A stretch of 64,000 nucleotides of DNA, taken from contig NZ_LTBL01000001.1 in assembly GCF_018687785.1 (NCBI RefSeq), forward strand, positions 1,789,780-1,853,779, given 5' to 3'. How positions within the stretch are numbered: position 1 is the first letter of the stretch; every line of letters starts with the position of its first letter. The DNA is from Methanovulcanius yangii (GTDB lineage Archaea; Halobacteriota; Methanomicrobia; Methanomicrobiales; Methanomicrobiaceae). A program made the translations under genes and the position numbers. The notes below the pieces were generated by a model. It was not told the DNA's origin, made no database searches, and saw nothing but the letters and a program-made list of their open reading frames with translations. Below, in pieces: positions 1 to 8,599 of this stretch.

Positions 1-741
1 TGCGCCGAGGAGCATCGCAGAGACGATGGAGCCGACGTAGGATTCGTAGAGGTCGGCACCCATGCCGGCGATATCACCGACGTTGTCACCCACATTGTCG
101 GCAATGACGGCAGGGTTGCGCGGGTCGTCTTCGGGAATGCCCGCCTCGACCTTTCCGACGAGGTCGGCACCGACGTCGGCGGCCTTCGTGAAGATACCGC
201 CGCCCACACGGGCAAAGAGTGCGATGGAGGACGCTCCAAGGCTGAACCCTGCGACGACGTTGACGATGTCGTAGATGTTCGAGCCGTCCATCAGCGTGCT
301 GATGCCGATGAATGCGACGGAGAGACCGAAGAGGCCAAGTCCGACGACGGACATGCCCATCACGGTACCGGAGGCAAACGAGACCTTGAATGCCTCGGCG
401 ATGCCGCGGGTTGCGGCGTTCGTGGTCCGGCCGTTGGCGCTCGTTGCCGTGAACATGCCGATGTAGCCGGCGGTTGCGGAGAGGACCGCACCGAGGACGA
501 AACAGGCAGCGGTCAGCGGGCTGATGAGCACTGCAAGGATGATCGCAAGGACGATGACAAAGACTGCGATAAACTTGTACTGGGTGTTGAGGTACACCAT
601 CGCACTGTCGTGAATCACAGTAGTGAGCTTTTCTATGAGCTCGGTGCCGAGACCCTCTTTGCGGACATTCATGAATGCATATCCTGCAAAGGCCAGGGCC
701 AGAAGGGCACATACTGGTGCTATTAAAATCATTGTATCCAT
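1..741 (-). CDS. hppA: Membrane-bound ion-translocating pyrophosphatase (N-terminal 247 residues, cut by window edge)
   Basis: Integral membrane enzyme that hydrolyses pyrophosphate and pumps H+ or Na+ across the cytoplasmic membrane. The visible part has an N-terminal membrane helix (MDTMILIAPVCALLALAF), a second hydrophobic pair around residues 45-75, and the family's substrate-binding loop near residues 185-225, with DVGADLVGK, EDDPRNP and DNVGDNVGD supplying the conserved Asp residues. The start at 741 gives the usual short lumenal N-terminus, and the frame runs open to base 1. The C-terminal part, which holds the residue separating K+-dependent from K+-independent enzymes, lies outside the window, so the ion and class cannot be decided. 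A TATA-like box lies about 80 bases upstream. Family assignment is very secure. Confidence 0.97.
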   Translation of the reverse strand, partial: MDTMILIAPVCALLALAFAGYAFMNVRKEGLGTELIEKLTTVIHDSAMVYLNTQYKFIAVFVIVLAIILAVLISPLTAACFVLGAVLSATAGYIGMFTATSANGRTTNAATRGIAEAFKVSFASGTVMGMSVVGLGLFGLSVAFIGISTLMDGSNIYDIVNVVAGFSLGASSIALFARVGGGIFTKAADVGADLVGKVEAGIPEDDPRNPAVIADNVGDNVGDIAGMGADLYESYVGSIVSAMLLGA

Positions 742-818
742 GATACTGCTTTACCCCCTCATCACCGGTTTCTCAGGGACGAAACCAATGCGGGTTTTCG
801 ATTTTCCTTATTCTGTTT

Positions 819-829
819 GATTTATAAGT
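819..829 (-). promoter_or_regulatory. TATA-like box for the pyrophosphatase gene
   Basis: On the minus strand the sequence reads ACTTATAAAT, a good archaeal TATA box, about 80 bases before the ATG at 741. Transcription should start about 25 bases downstream, leaving a leader of roughly 50 bases. The assignment rests on sequence likeness and position only. Confidence 0.5.
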
Positions 830-841
830 AAAAAAGGGATC

Positions 842-1253
842 TCCCCCGAAAAGAAGGGCCCGACGGGCGACCTGTCCGCCGGAGCAGAAGAAGGCGGAAT
901 TAATCATTTTTGAAATGGCCGGGCGGGGAATTCTGCGCCCGGATTTCGGGCCCGGTTTCAGGAGGTGAAATGACCATATGGGGATGGACCGTGAGCTTGA
1001 AAAAACGGGGTACGGGCCAGCTGGTGATTATGGCAGACCCGGAGTCGGACCGGGGGAAAACTTTGCGCAGAATAAGTATGATCGTACGTACAAATGCCGG
1101 ACGTAAGTATATACATTCATTACTAAAAATAGATTTCTGCCAAAGGTTTTATTCATGGATGTCCCAGAGACTTGGTAAGCATCCGGAGGTAATCTTACGT
1201 CTGTCGGTGACATCTCATCATACGGCGGCAGGCCCGGTGGCCCGCCGCATTCA
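842..1253. other. Intergenic stretch with no convincing gene
   Basis: Several frames are open here on both strands but none has protein-like composition. An AT-richer patch around 1070-1160 contains AGTATATACATT, which could be a plus-strand TATA box for the TnpB-like gene or for a non-coding RNA. I see no tRNA, no long inverted repeat and no insertion-sequence end. Confidence 0.4.
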
Positions 1254-2288
1254 GTGGCTGATGCTCCCCCCGCATCGTCCCTCTCCACCCTTCTCCCTCC
1301 CCGCCCTTCCTCTTCGTCCGTCTTCTCCTCTTCTCTTTCTGCCTCCCGGTGCGACAAATCTCTCTCTTTCCACAGTTCATGTTTCACCTCTTCCCTCTCC
1401 TGCTCCCCTACCTCCTCCCCTTCCGACTCCTGCCCTCCCTTTTGTTCATTCTCCCCCGGTGCAACAACGGGCGCTGCGGTGTTCTTCCCGTCTGTGCCAT
1501 CGTCTTGTCCCGCTCTCTCATCGGTGCACCCTCGTCCCCCGTCGTCATGGCTCGGTATCGACCTGAACACAACGGGGCATACGGTCGTCCTCGGTGAACC
1601 GGAGAGCGGGTACTCCGCAAAACTGGGCGGCGAGGTGTCCCGCCTCCACCAGCAGTTCGAACAGGAGCGCCGGCGGCTGCGCAAGAAACAGGGTGCCCGC
1701 CTGAAGGCGATACACCGCCGTGAGGAGGAGCTGATCCGGCTCGTGTACCGGAACGTCTCCCGCGAGGTGGTGCGGACGGCGGAACGGCTTGGTGCGGGTA
1801 TCAAATTCGAACGGTTCAGCACCGGCAGGCATGGTGTGCGGCCGTCGGGCGCTGCCGGTCACGGTGTCCTCTCCATCAACTCGGTAGTGTTTGCCCGGTT
1901 CCAGCGGCAGGTCGAGGAGGAGGCTTCCCGGCGGGGGATTCCCGTCGTCTATGTCGATCCGTCGTTCACCTCCAAACGGTGCAGCCGCTGCGGGAGCACG
2001 GGACTGCGGCACCGCAAGCGGTTTGACTGTCCTGTCTGTGGGCTTGCGATCCATGCCGATGTCAATGCCGCCTTTAATATCGCAATGCAGCCGGAAGACG
2101 CCCCCGGGCGGGTGCACCGTCTCCGCAGACAGGAGGCAAAGGTGATCGGGAGACGGTTTCGCAAGACCGCAAAGAATGATGTCGCCGGGGATGGAGCCCT
2201 CCATGATGAGGGGTATTCCGTGAGCATATCCGGGCTGTTTTCCCTTTTGGACGACGATAGGGTGACGGCGCCGGTTGTGCAATGGTAA
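1254..2288 (+). CDS. TnpB-like RuvC nuclease (IS605 OrfB family) with atypical Ser/Pro-rich N-terminus
   Basis: The C-terminal 245 residues match TnpB/IS605 OrfB. The RuvC-I Asp is D103 in GIDLN, the RuvC-II Glu is E186 in KFERF, a zinc ribbon uses C243/C246 and C259/C262, and the RuvC-III Asp is D269 in HADVNAAFNIA. All three catalytic acids are present. The first 95 or so residues are Ser/Pro-rich, come from the pyrimidine tract, and replace the usual roughly 180-residue WED/REC half. The true start is uncertain; a GTG near 1524 (VHPRPPSSWLGID) would give an almost bare RuvC protein. No TnpA neighbour is visible. It may be a 5'-truncated relic or a minimal RuvC-only variant; RNA-guided cutting is not to be assumed without the REC half. 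Confidence 0.75.
   Translation: MADAPPASSLSTLLPPRPSSSSVFSSSLSASRCDKSLSFHSSCFTSSLSCSPTSSPSDSCPPFCSFSPGATTGAAVFFPSVPSSCPALSSVHPRPPSSWLGIDLNTTGHTVVLGEPESGYSAKLGGEVSRLHQQFEQERRRLRKKQGARLKAIHRREEELIRLVYRNVSREVVRTAERLGAGIKFERFSTGRHGVRPSGAAGHGVLSINSVVFARFQRQVEEEASRRGIPVVYVDPSFTSKRCSRCGSTGLRHRKRFDCPVCGLAIHADVNAAFNIAMQPEDAPGRVHRLRRQEAKVIGRRFRKTAKNDVAGDGALHDEGYSVSISGLFSLLDDDRVTAPVVQW
1266..1462 (+). other. Long pyrimidine-rich tract
   Basis: For about 190 bases the plus strand is almost only C and T, with short purine breaks such as CGGTGCGACAAA and CGGTGCAACAAC. The two breaks resemble each other and may be the remains of a duplication. All reading frames are open because the tract lacks A and G. It underlies the Ser/Pro-rich N-terminus of the TnpB-like frame. 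Such homopurine-homopyrimidine tracts can form triplex or R-loop structures; that is general knowledge, not shown here. Confidence 0.7.
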
Positions 2289-2341
2289 TTCCGTCAGTGA
2301 GATTCCGGGTTCACACCAAAGAGACGGAAAAGAACAGGTCG

Positions 2342-3769
2342 TCAGGTCTCGATGATATCGCCCGAGAATTCGATGACCTCGGGCCTGAGGGTCTGGAGGT
2401 CGACGATGACGGCCCGTGCCGGGGTGGGCTGGATATTCATCTGTTTCTGGAACGCCGTCTGTGACTGCCAGGTCCCGGAGTTCACACAGAGGACGCCGCG
2501 GTAGTTGGCTATGCCGCAGATGTGCACGTGACCGGTGTGAAGGATCTCGGGGACCGGGTCGATGACGAGGCGGTCCTCCTTTGCCGCAAATATGGGGGTC
2601 CGCTCCCCGTAGGTGCAGGCGAGGTGACGGCGTTTGAGCATCTCGACCATGATCTCCTCGGGGCGGGTATAGGAGGCGCCGGGGATCATGCCGATCATAT
2701 CATCGTACGACCTGCCGTGGTACATCAGGATATTGACCCCCTGGAGGTTGACGAGCGCCGGGTTCTCCACGACGACGGCGTTCTCCGGGAAGTGTTCGCA
2801 GAAATGCTCGGGGAGGGCGGGCTGGGGCTCGGACCCGCGGACAACGTCGTGGTTGCCGGGGGATATGACGATCTGGAGGTGCGAGGGGAGCTTTCGCATC
2901 ATCTCTGCGAAGACCTCGTATTGGCCGTAGATGTTGGGGATCGTCAGTTCCTTGTCCTGTCCCGGGTAGATACCGATGCCGTCCACCAGATCCCCTGCGA
3001 TGAGAAGGTACCCGACCTCCGGATGGGCGGTCAGCCAGTCGGAGAAGCGCTCCCATGCCTCTCCAAGGAAGGTATCGGACCCGACGTGGACATCGGAGAT
3101 GAGGGCGACCTTCCCGGGCGTTTCGGAGGGGGTCGGGCCGTTGTTCATGGGGACGTCGGGACGGTGGAAGGAGTCGGCGAAGAGCAGGTTGCCGTCCGAG
3201 GAGAGTTTCCCGCGCACGCCGATTACCTCGTCGGGGATGATGCGTTCGGCCTCCTCAAAAAAATCCCTGCCCTTGTTGAAGAGGATGTTGATCTCCCCCG
3301 TCGGGTCCTCCAGATGGACCATGCGGTGGCCTTTTGTTGTGTTGCGGACATCGACGACCATGCCGATGACCGCGACATCGGAGTTGTAATAGCGGGTGGT
3401 CCGGGTGAGGGCCTCGACCGGATAGATGTCGGCCAGTGCCTTGCGTTTTCTCAGGGGCCCGGCGAGTTTGTCATAGCGGTTGCGGAAGTAATGGACGAAG
3501 TCGCGAAAGTCCACCCCGTTGCCCGAAGGGCTTCGTATTCCCTGGACGATGTCGACCTCGGTTTCCGTGAGGATACGCATGCCGTCGCGTTCGGACGCAA
3601 AGCCGGGGATATGGCGGGGCATGACCACCACCGTCCCGTCGGGGATGGTCGTTGCGGTGCGGTCGACAAGGCTGAGATCCTGCTGCTGGGCGATGTAGGC
3701 GACCACATCGGGGTGGACCTGAAGGCCCAGGTCCAGAAATTTCAGCACGATCTCCTGTTCGGTCCGCAT
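2342..3769 (-). CDS. polB: DNA polymerase D (PolII) small subunit DP1, 3'-5' exonuclease
   Basis: Small, proofreading subunit of the euryarchaeal replicative polymerase D. An OB-fold lies around residues 155-200 (VAVIGMVVDVRN, HLEDPTGEINILF). The calcineurin-like phosphoesterase domain follows with all metal-binding motifs: SDVHVGS, AGDLVDG, PGNHD, MYHGRSYDD and HTGHVH, so the exonuclease should be active. I chose the ATG at 3769 (MRTEQEIVLKF) over the ATG at 3808 because the extra 13 residues come from a TATA-like promoter sequence. The start gives 475 residues, normal for the family. The partner large subunit DP2 is not in the window. Confidence 0.95.
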   Translation of the reverse strand: MRTEQEIVLKFLDLGLQVHPDVVAYIAQQQDLSLVDRTATTIPDGTVVVMPRHIPGFASERDGMRILTETEVDIVQGIRSPSGNGVDFRDFVHYFRNRYDKLAGPLRKRKALADIYPVEALTRTTRYYNSDVAVIGMVVDVRNTTKGHRMVHLEDPTGEINILFNKGRDFFEEAERIIPDEVIGVRGKLSSDGNLLFADSFHRPDVPMNNGPTPSETPGKVALISDVHVGSDTFLGEAWERFSDWLTAHPEVGYLLIAGDLVDGIGIYPGQDKELTIPNIYGQYEVFAEMMRKLPSHLQIVISPGNHDVVRGSEPQPALPEHFCEHFPENAVVVENPALVNLQGVNILMYHGRSYDDMIGMIPGASYTRPEEIMVEMLKRRHLACTYGERTPIFAAKEDRLVIDPVPEILHTGHVHICGIANYRGVLCVNSGTWQSQTAFQKQMNIQPTPARAVIVDLQTLRPEVIEFSGDIIET

Positions 3770-3792
3770 AGATACTGAAGAGTTGGTCGGGG

Positions 3793-3803
3793 CGGGATAA
3801 AAT
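3793..3803 (-). promoter_or_regulatory. TATA-like box of the DP1 gene
   Basis: The minus strand reads GTATTTTATCC centred about 28 bases upstream of the ATG at 3769. This fits a leaderless transcript and argues against the in-frame ATG at 3808, which would put the box inside the coding region. Confidence 0.5.
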
Positions 3804-3910
3804 ACCATTCAAACCGGTGAAACGGAAGGTCGGACAGGGCTGCCGGATCATCCGCAGAGCCGCAAATAATGATTATGTAGGGGGAGAATGTATGTATTCA
3901 GGAGCACTCC

Positions 3911-4672
3911 ATGAAGACACGCAGGCGACCTCTGGGCATCCCGACACGGGTAAAACGGTTTCTCGAGAGCGACGACCCGCGGGCGGGATGGGTAAGGGAC
4001 GCCCTCTGGGTCGTGGGTGTCGTCGCGGGCATCGCGCTTCTCCTCTTCCTTGCATCCGGCACATGGCCCGCCGTCGTTGCGGTCGAGTCCGAGTCGATGG
4101 TCCCGAACATGAACGTGGGCGACCTTGTCTTCGTTGCGGCGTTCGACCGGTACGGGGAGCTCACCTCCTGGGAGGAGGGTGAGGCGACCGGGTACGTGAG
4201 GTTCGGTGATTCCCCCGACCTGCAGGGGAATCAGGTCTACGGGGACGTGATCATCTTCCGCCCGAACGGGGACGATGCGGTGCATCCGATCATCCACCGG
4301 GCGATATCATGGTACGATGACAATACGACGGCGTCCGGCTACATCACCAAGGGGGACAACAACCCGAGCGTCGATCAGGTCGCCTATTATCCCACCCTCG
4401 GGCAGATTCAGCCGGTGCGGGAGGAGTGGATCGTGGGGAAGGCCATCTTCAGGATACCGCTCGTCGGCTACTTCCCGCTGCACATCGTCGAATTTGCCAT
4501 TGTGATCATCATCCTGATGGTCGTCTGGGAGTGGTATTCCCGGCGGCGCGAGGCGGAAAAGGAAGCCGAAAAGGATGAAGAATCCCGGTCCGCGGAGAAG
4601 AAGGCTGCATCGAAGGGGAAGGGTGCGAAGAAGAACGGTTCCGGGAAGAAGAGCCCGTCCACCAAAAAATAA
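3911..4672 (+). CDS. Signal peptidase I, archaeal S26B type
   Basis: Membrane protease that removes signal peptides from exported proteins. One membrane helix lies near residues 38-58 (VVGVVAGIALLLFLASG). The nucleophile Ser sits in ESESMVPNMNVGDLV, and the His of PIIHRAISW replaces the bacterial Lys, as in archaeal and ER-type enzymes. The catalytic Asp region is YITKGDNNPSVD. A second hydrophobic segment near residue 195 is followed by a highly charged, Lys-rich tail of about 45 residues that probably stays in the cytoplasm. GGAG stands 9 bases before the start at 3911. The gene is monocistronic, followed by T-runs. Confidence 0.93.
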   Translation: MKTRRRPLGIPTRVKRFLESDDPRAGWVRDALWVVGVVAGIALLLFLASGTWPAVVAVESESMVPNMNVGDLVFVAAFDRYGELTSWEEGEATGYVRFGDSPDLQGNQVYGDVIIFRPNGDDAVHPIIHRAISWYDDNTTASGYITKGDNNPSVDQVAYYPTLGQIQPVREEWIVGKAIFRIPLVGYFPLHIVEFAIVIIILMVVWEWYSRRREAEKEAEKDEESRSAEKKAASKGKGAKKNGSGKKSPSTKK

Positions 4673-4678
4673 TACCCT

Positions 4679-4707
4679 ATTTTTGTTGATTTTTCGTCTT
4701 TTTTTTC
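4679..4707 (+). terminator. T-rich transcription terminator after signal peptidase
   Basis: Two T-tracts (TATTTTTG and CTTTTTTTTC) follow the stop codon of the signal peptidase gene within 35 bases. Archaeal RNA polymerase terminates at such runs without needing a hairpin. Confidence 0.5.
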
Positions 4708-4772
4708 GAATGATGGGGTTTCCTGAAAAGAAGCCTTTTAATGCCCACCCGTGTACCCTCATAGGAAACAGG

Positions 4773-5864
4773 ATGAGTCAGCCAGTACGACAGCTGCTCG
4801 ATGATGTCATCGGCGGCGCCAGGATGACCGAGGAGGAGGCGGCGATGCTCCTCCGTGCCCGCGGCCCCGAGGTATGGGAGATTGCCCGTGCCGCGGATAT
4901 CGTGCGGGAAGAGAAGGTGGGAAATATCGTCACCTACGTGCGCAACCAGAACCTGCACCTGACCAACATCTGCAAGAACCTCTGCGGATTCTGCGGGTTC
5001 GGGGTGCCCCCATCGTCCAAAGAGGCATATCTCTTCACGAAGGAAGAGATCGAAAGTGAGGTGCGAAAGGCGCGGGATCGGCAGGTGACCGAACTCTGCT
5101 TCCTCTCGGGTGTTCACCCGGACTTCAATACTGAGCGGTATGTTGAACTCCTCTCCCTTGTCCACGGCATGATGCCCGAGGCCGACCTGCACACGATGAG
5201 TCCGGACGAGGTCGCATGGGCGGCAAAACAGGACGGCATTTCGACTGAAGAGGTCCTCGGGCGGATGGTGGCGGCGGGCCTCGGCACCCTTCAGGGGACG
5301 GCGGCGGAGATTCTCGTGGATGATGTCCGGCGGACCATCTGCCCTGCAAAGGTTCCGACTGCAGAGTGGGTGCGCATCATCACAGAGGCCCACCGGATGG
5401 GCATCAAATCCACCTCCACCATCATGTACGGCTCGATCGAGACCGAACGGGACCGTGCCGAACATCTCGGGGTCCTGCGGGCTATTCAGGACGAAACAGG
5501 CGGATTTACGGAACTCGTCCCCCTCTCCTATCTCCACGAGGGGACGGCGCTGCACCGGCGGGGTCTTGTGACCCGTGGAGCGACGGGCCGTGAGGATCTC
5601 CTCCTCTTTGCGGTCGCACGGCTCTTTCTCGACAACTTCGATAACATCCAGATCTCCTGGGGCAAGATCGGGGCGCGGATGGCGTCACTGGGGATGCTTG
5701 CAGGAGGGAACGACTTCGGCGGGACGATGTTTGTCGATGCCGTCTCCACCGACGCCGGTGCGGAGGCGGCAGATTACTTCGACCCTGCCGAGATGAAGGA
5801 GATCACCGACGATCTCGGCCGCGTCCTGAAGCGCCGGTCGACGATGTACGAAATCCTGGACTAA
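4773..5864 (+). CDS. cofH: FO synthase subunit 2 (tyrosine-aminouracil hydroxybenzyl transferase)
   Basis: Radical-SAM enzyme that joins a tyrosine-derived hydroxybenzyl group to 5-amino-6-ribitylaminouracil, the step before FO and coenzyme F420. The 4Fe-4S motif CKNLCGFC lies near residues 68-75, preceded by QNLHLTNI as usual for CofH. A length of 363 residues is normal. The start at 4773 (MSQPVRQLL) was chosen because a purine-rich AGGAAACAGG precedes it. CofG, which is needed with CofH, is not in the window. Its uracil substrate is also the riboflavin precursor used by RibH at 43.0 kb. A hairpin terminator follows. Confidence 0.96.
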   Translation: MSQPVRQLLDDVIGGARMTEEEAAMLLRARGPEVWEIARAADIVREEKVGNIVTYVRNQNLHLTNICKNLCGFCGFGVPPSSKEAYLFTKEEIESEVRKARDRQVTELCFLSGVHPDFNTERYVELLSLVHGMMPEADLHTMSPDEVAWAAKQDGISTEEVLGRMVAAGLGTLQGTAAEILVDDVRRTICPAKVPTAEWVRIITEAHRMGIKSTSTIMYGSIETERDRAEHLGVLRAIQDETGGFTELVPLSYLHEGTALHRRGLVTRGATGREDLLLFAVARLFLDNFDNIQISWGKIGARMASLGMLAGGNDFGGTMFVDAVSTDAGAEAADYFDPAEMKEITDDLGRVLKRRSTMYEILD

Positions 5865-5878
5865 AAAAGGATCGAATG

Positions 5879-5909
5879 GAGGGGAGGATCTCCCCTCTTC
5901 ATTTTTTTT
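5879..5909 (+). terminator. Hairpin plus T-run terminator of cofH
   Basis: A perfect 8-base stem GAGGGGAG / CTCCCCTC with a three-base loop is followed by TTCATTTTTTTT. It stands just after the cofH stop codon and resembles a bacterial intrinsic terminator. Confidence 0.7.
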
Positions 5910-5983
5910 ACAAGTGGGATGGGGGTTTTGGGAGGGCCCGTTACGGGATTGCCTCTCCCTGAATGTTCTTTTCTTCAGGTGGC

Positions 5984-6289
5984 TTACGAGAGGAGCGAGA
6001 GCGCCTCGTCCCCCCGCATGCCGACCTGTATCCCGAGGGCTTCGGCGGCGTCGTTGGCCTCTTTGACGGTTCCCCCGAGGAGGTCTTTGGCGCCGGTGAT
6101 GGAGTTCTTTCCTTCCGGCGGGCGGACACGGGCGGTGGCGAGGCCGAAACCCTGCAGGGCGACGGGGTCGATGGCCCCGCAGCCGAGGACGCCCTTCTCT
6201 GCGACGGCAAAGACGATCGTCACAGGGCCTGCAGGAATCGCGTAGCATGCGGCGCTGATGCCGGGAGTGCTGATGCGTGTGTGGATCAT
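5984..6289 (-). CDS. DUF1805 family protein
   Basis: A 101-residue soluble protein that fits DUF1805 (YunC-like), a family common in methanogens with no settled function. Visible traits are IPAGPVTIVFAVAEKGVLGCG near residues 19-38 and ARVRPPEGKNSITGAKDLL near residue 55. It contains no signal peptide or membrane helix. It is convergent with cofH and lies 67 bases beyond the recQ stop codon on the same strand, so it could share the recQ transcript. I know of no firm reaction and propose none. Confidence 0.75.
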   Translation of the reverse strand: MIHTRISTPGISAACYAIPAGPVTIVFAVAEKGVLGCGAIDPVALQGFGLATARVRPPEGKNSITGAKDLLGGTVKEANDAAEALGIQVGMRGDEALSLLS

Positions 6290-6355
6290 GGAGGAGTATG
6301 GCAGGCGAACCGGGATAAATGGGGTGGATGGGCCGGTCGCCTTAAAGGAGAGGGG

Positions 6356-8470
6356 TTAGCCGGGCGGGGTTTTGTCCCTCCGCATCGCCGCCGCCACGAG
6401 GCGTATTTCTGCGTAGGGGTAGCGGTCGCCGAGGACGGCCTTCAGGAGCCGGATATCGTCGGTCCCCTCCCGGCGGGCGGCGTCCCTTATGGCCTCCTGC
6501 CGGAAGGGGGGGATGAGGTCGTCGATGGGGACGTCCATGCCCGCTGCGATGCACTCTTCGAGGTGGGCGGCGACGATCTCTTCGGTCAGATCGCGCTCGT
6601 CTGCAATGCCCCGCATCGTCTTTCCCTCCCGGAAGAGGGCGAGCGTCGCAAGCGCCGAGGATGAGGGGCCGTCGCGGGCCGTCGTCCGGCAGCCGCCGAG
6701 GAATGCCTCGCCGAACTTCTCGAGCTTCGTTGCCCCGATGCCCCGGATGGCGAGGAGCTCCTGTGCCGACTGCGGGCGGGCGCAGGCGATCTCCCGCAGG
6801 GTGGCGTCATGGAAGATGCAGTAGGGCGGCACCCCCTCGCGGTCGGCGATCTCCTTTCGAAGCGTGCGCAGGTCTTCGAAGAGGTCGCCGTCGTCGCCGG
6901 TGAGGGCGGGCATCTTCTCCGCCTTCTTCCGTTTGCCCCGTGCCGGGCGGGTGAGGTAGACCTCCGCCTCCTCCGCTGCGAGCACCTCGTGCCCGGCGGC
7001 GGTGATGGTGAGGACGGGGAAGCGGTCGCCGCCGACCTCGAGGTACCCCTGCCGGACGAGGTCGCGGAGATAGCCGCGCCATTCGTCCCGCGAATGTGCC
7101 TTTCCCTTACCGTAGGCGGGGTTTTTGGCACCCCCGGTCTCGCGGATCTTTTTCGTCTTCTGCCCGCGGAGGATCTCGATGATATGCCCCGCCCCGAAGG
7201 GCGTCTCGAGGGCGTCGACGCACGCGAGCGCCGCCCGGGCGATGGCGGCCCCCTCGAAGCGCTCGCGGGGGTTTCTGCAGTTGTCGCACTGGCCGCATCC
7301 CCCCGCAGGCGCCGTCTCGCCGAAGTAGCGGACGATCGCCGCCGCCCGGCATCCGGTCGCCTCGGTGTACTCCACCATCCCGTCGAGTTTGCGGTAGCCG
7401 GCCTGTTTCAGGGCCTGGGAGGCTTCCTGTTCGATGAAGTAGGAGCAGCGCCCCCGGTCGCCGGGGCTGTAGAAGAGGATGCAGTCGGCGGGGTCACCGT
7501 CGCGGCCCGCCCGGCCGGTCTCCTGGTAGTAGTACTCGAGGGAGCGGGGCATGTCGTAGTGGATGACGTAGCGGACGTCGGGCTTGTCGATGCCCATCCC
7601 GAAGGCGACCGTTGCAACGACCACCTCGGCATCGTCGCGGATGAACTTCTCCTGCGTCCGCTCCCGCTGGAGCTTGGAGAGGCCCGCGTGGTAGGGAAAC
7701 GCCCGGATGCCGAATCCCCGCAGCCGTTCGGCGAGCTCTTCGGCGCCGCTTCTCGACATCGTGTAGATGATGCCCGACTGCGTGCGATGCCCCTTGAGGT
7801 AGTTGAGGAGCTGGCCGAAAGCGTCCTCCTTGGGGCGGACCTCGTAGCGGAGGTTCGGGCGGTAGAAGCTCCCGACCACCTGTTCGGGCTGGCGCAGGCG
7901 CAGCTGTGCCATGATGTCCTGCCGCACGGCGGTCGTCGCGGTCGCGGTGAGGGCGACGACCGGGGCGGTGGGAAACTCGCGGATGAGGGCGGCGAGCTGG
8001 CGGTATTCGGGGCGGAACTCATGGCCCCATTGGGAGATGCAGTGCGCCTCGTCGACCGCGATGAGGGTGACGCCGCCCGCCTGCTGCAGGAACCGGACGA
8101 AGCCCTGCTGGACGGCCCGCTCGGGGGAGACGTAGAGGATGCGGACCCGTCCGGCCGCAATGTCCTGCTCGACGGATTTTCGCTCGTCCCATTCCTGCGT
8201 CGAGTTGATGCAGGCCGCCGGCACCCCGCACTCCCGCAGGCCGTCGACCTGATCCTTCATGAGGGCGATGAGGGGGGATATCACGAGGGCAATGCCTTCC
8301 CCCATGAGGGCCGGGACCTGGTAACAGAGCGACTTGCCCGCACCCGTCGCGATGACCGCGAGGACGTCCCGGCCGTCTGCAAGGGCGTCGATCACCTGCT
8401 CCTGGTAGGGGTAGAAGGCGTCGTACCCGAAGTAGGTCTTCAGGGTTTTGTAGGCGGCGGGCGAGGGCAT
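6356..8470 (-). CDS. recQ: RecQ family ATP-dependent DNA helicase
   Basis: 3'-5' DNA helicase of recombination and repair. The Walker A motif is IATGAGKS near residue 45, the DEAH box is AVDEAHCISQWGHE near residue 145, and motif VI is YYQETGRAGRDG. The RecQ-Ct zinc site is formed by a Cys in TGCRAA and by CGQCDNC. An HRDC domain follows (LREIACARPQSAQELL, RGIGATKLEKFG), then a C-terminal helix-turn-helix-like segment (GKTMRGIADERDLTEEIV). The start at 8470 (MPSPAAYKTLKTYFGY) fits the family; an extension to 8599 would add low-complexity sequence. RecQ is patchy in Archaea, so transfer from bacteria is possible. Confidence 0.95.
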   Translation of the reverse strand: MPSPAAYKTLKTYFGYDAFYPYQEQVIDALADGRDVLAVIATGAGKSLCYQVPALMGEGIALVISPLIALMKDQVDGLRECGVPAACINSTQEWDERKSVEQDIAAGRVRILYVSPERAVQQGFVRFLQQAGGVTLIAVDEAHCISQWGHEFRPEYRQLAALIREFPTAPVVALTATATTAVRQDIMAQLRLRQPEQVVGSFYRPNLRYEVRPKEDAFGQLLNYLKGHRTQSGIIYTMSRSGAEELAERLRGFGIRAFPYHAGLSKLQRERTQEKFIRDDAEVVVATVAFGMGIDKPDVRYVIHYDMPRSLEYYYQETGRAGRDGDPADCILFYSPGDRGRCSYFIEQEASQALKQAGYRKLDGMVEYTEATGCRAAAIVRYFGETAPAGGCGQCDNCRNPRERFEGAAIARAALACVDALETPFGAGHIIEILRGQKTKKIRETGGAKNPAYGKGKAHSRDEWRGYLRDLVRQGYLEVGGDRFPVLTITAAGHEVLAAEEAEVYLTRPARGKRKKAEKMPALTGDDGDLFEDLRTLRKEIADREGVPPYCIFHDATLREIACARPQSAQELLAIRGIGATKLEKFGEAFLGGCRTTARDGPSSSALATLALFREGKTMRGIADERDLTEEIVAAHLEECIAAGMDVPIDDLIPPFRQEAIRDAARREGTDDIRLLKAVLGDRYPYAEIRLVAAAMRRDKTPPG

Positions 8471-8599
8471 GGGTATACTGATAGTATGGTTGGGTGCGGG
8501 GGGGATTAGGGGTTGTGGTTGGTGGTGGTTGAGAGGAGTGGTTGCCGCAATGGCGCCCTGCCGGGAATGATGCAGTTTATGTGCTGATCCGCCGTACAC

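Noticed and set aside
1028-1822. Minus-strand open frame of 264 codons opposite the pyrimidine tract
   Set aside because: Its Glu/Arg/Lys-rich composition is simply the purine complement of the C/T tract, and it is antisense to the clear RuvC domain.
2522-3778. Plus-strand open frame of 418 codons
   Set aside because: It is antisense to the PolD small subunit, in register with its codons, and shows no family motif.
6809-8509. Plus-strand open frame of 566 codons
   Set aside because: It mirrors the RecQ gene; long antisense frames are expected in GC-rich DNA.
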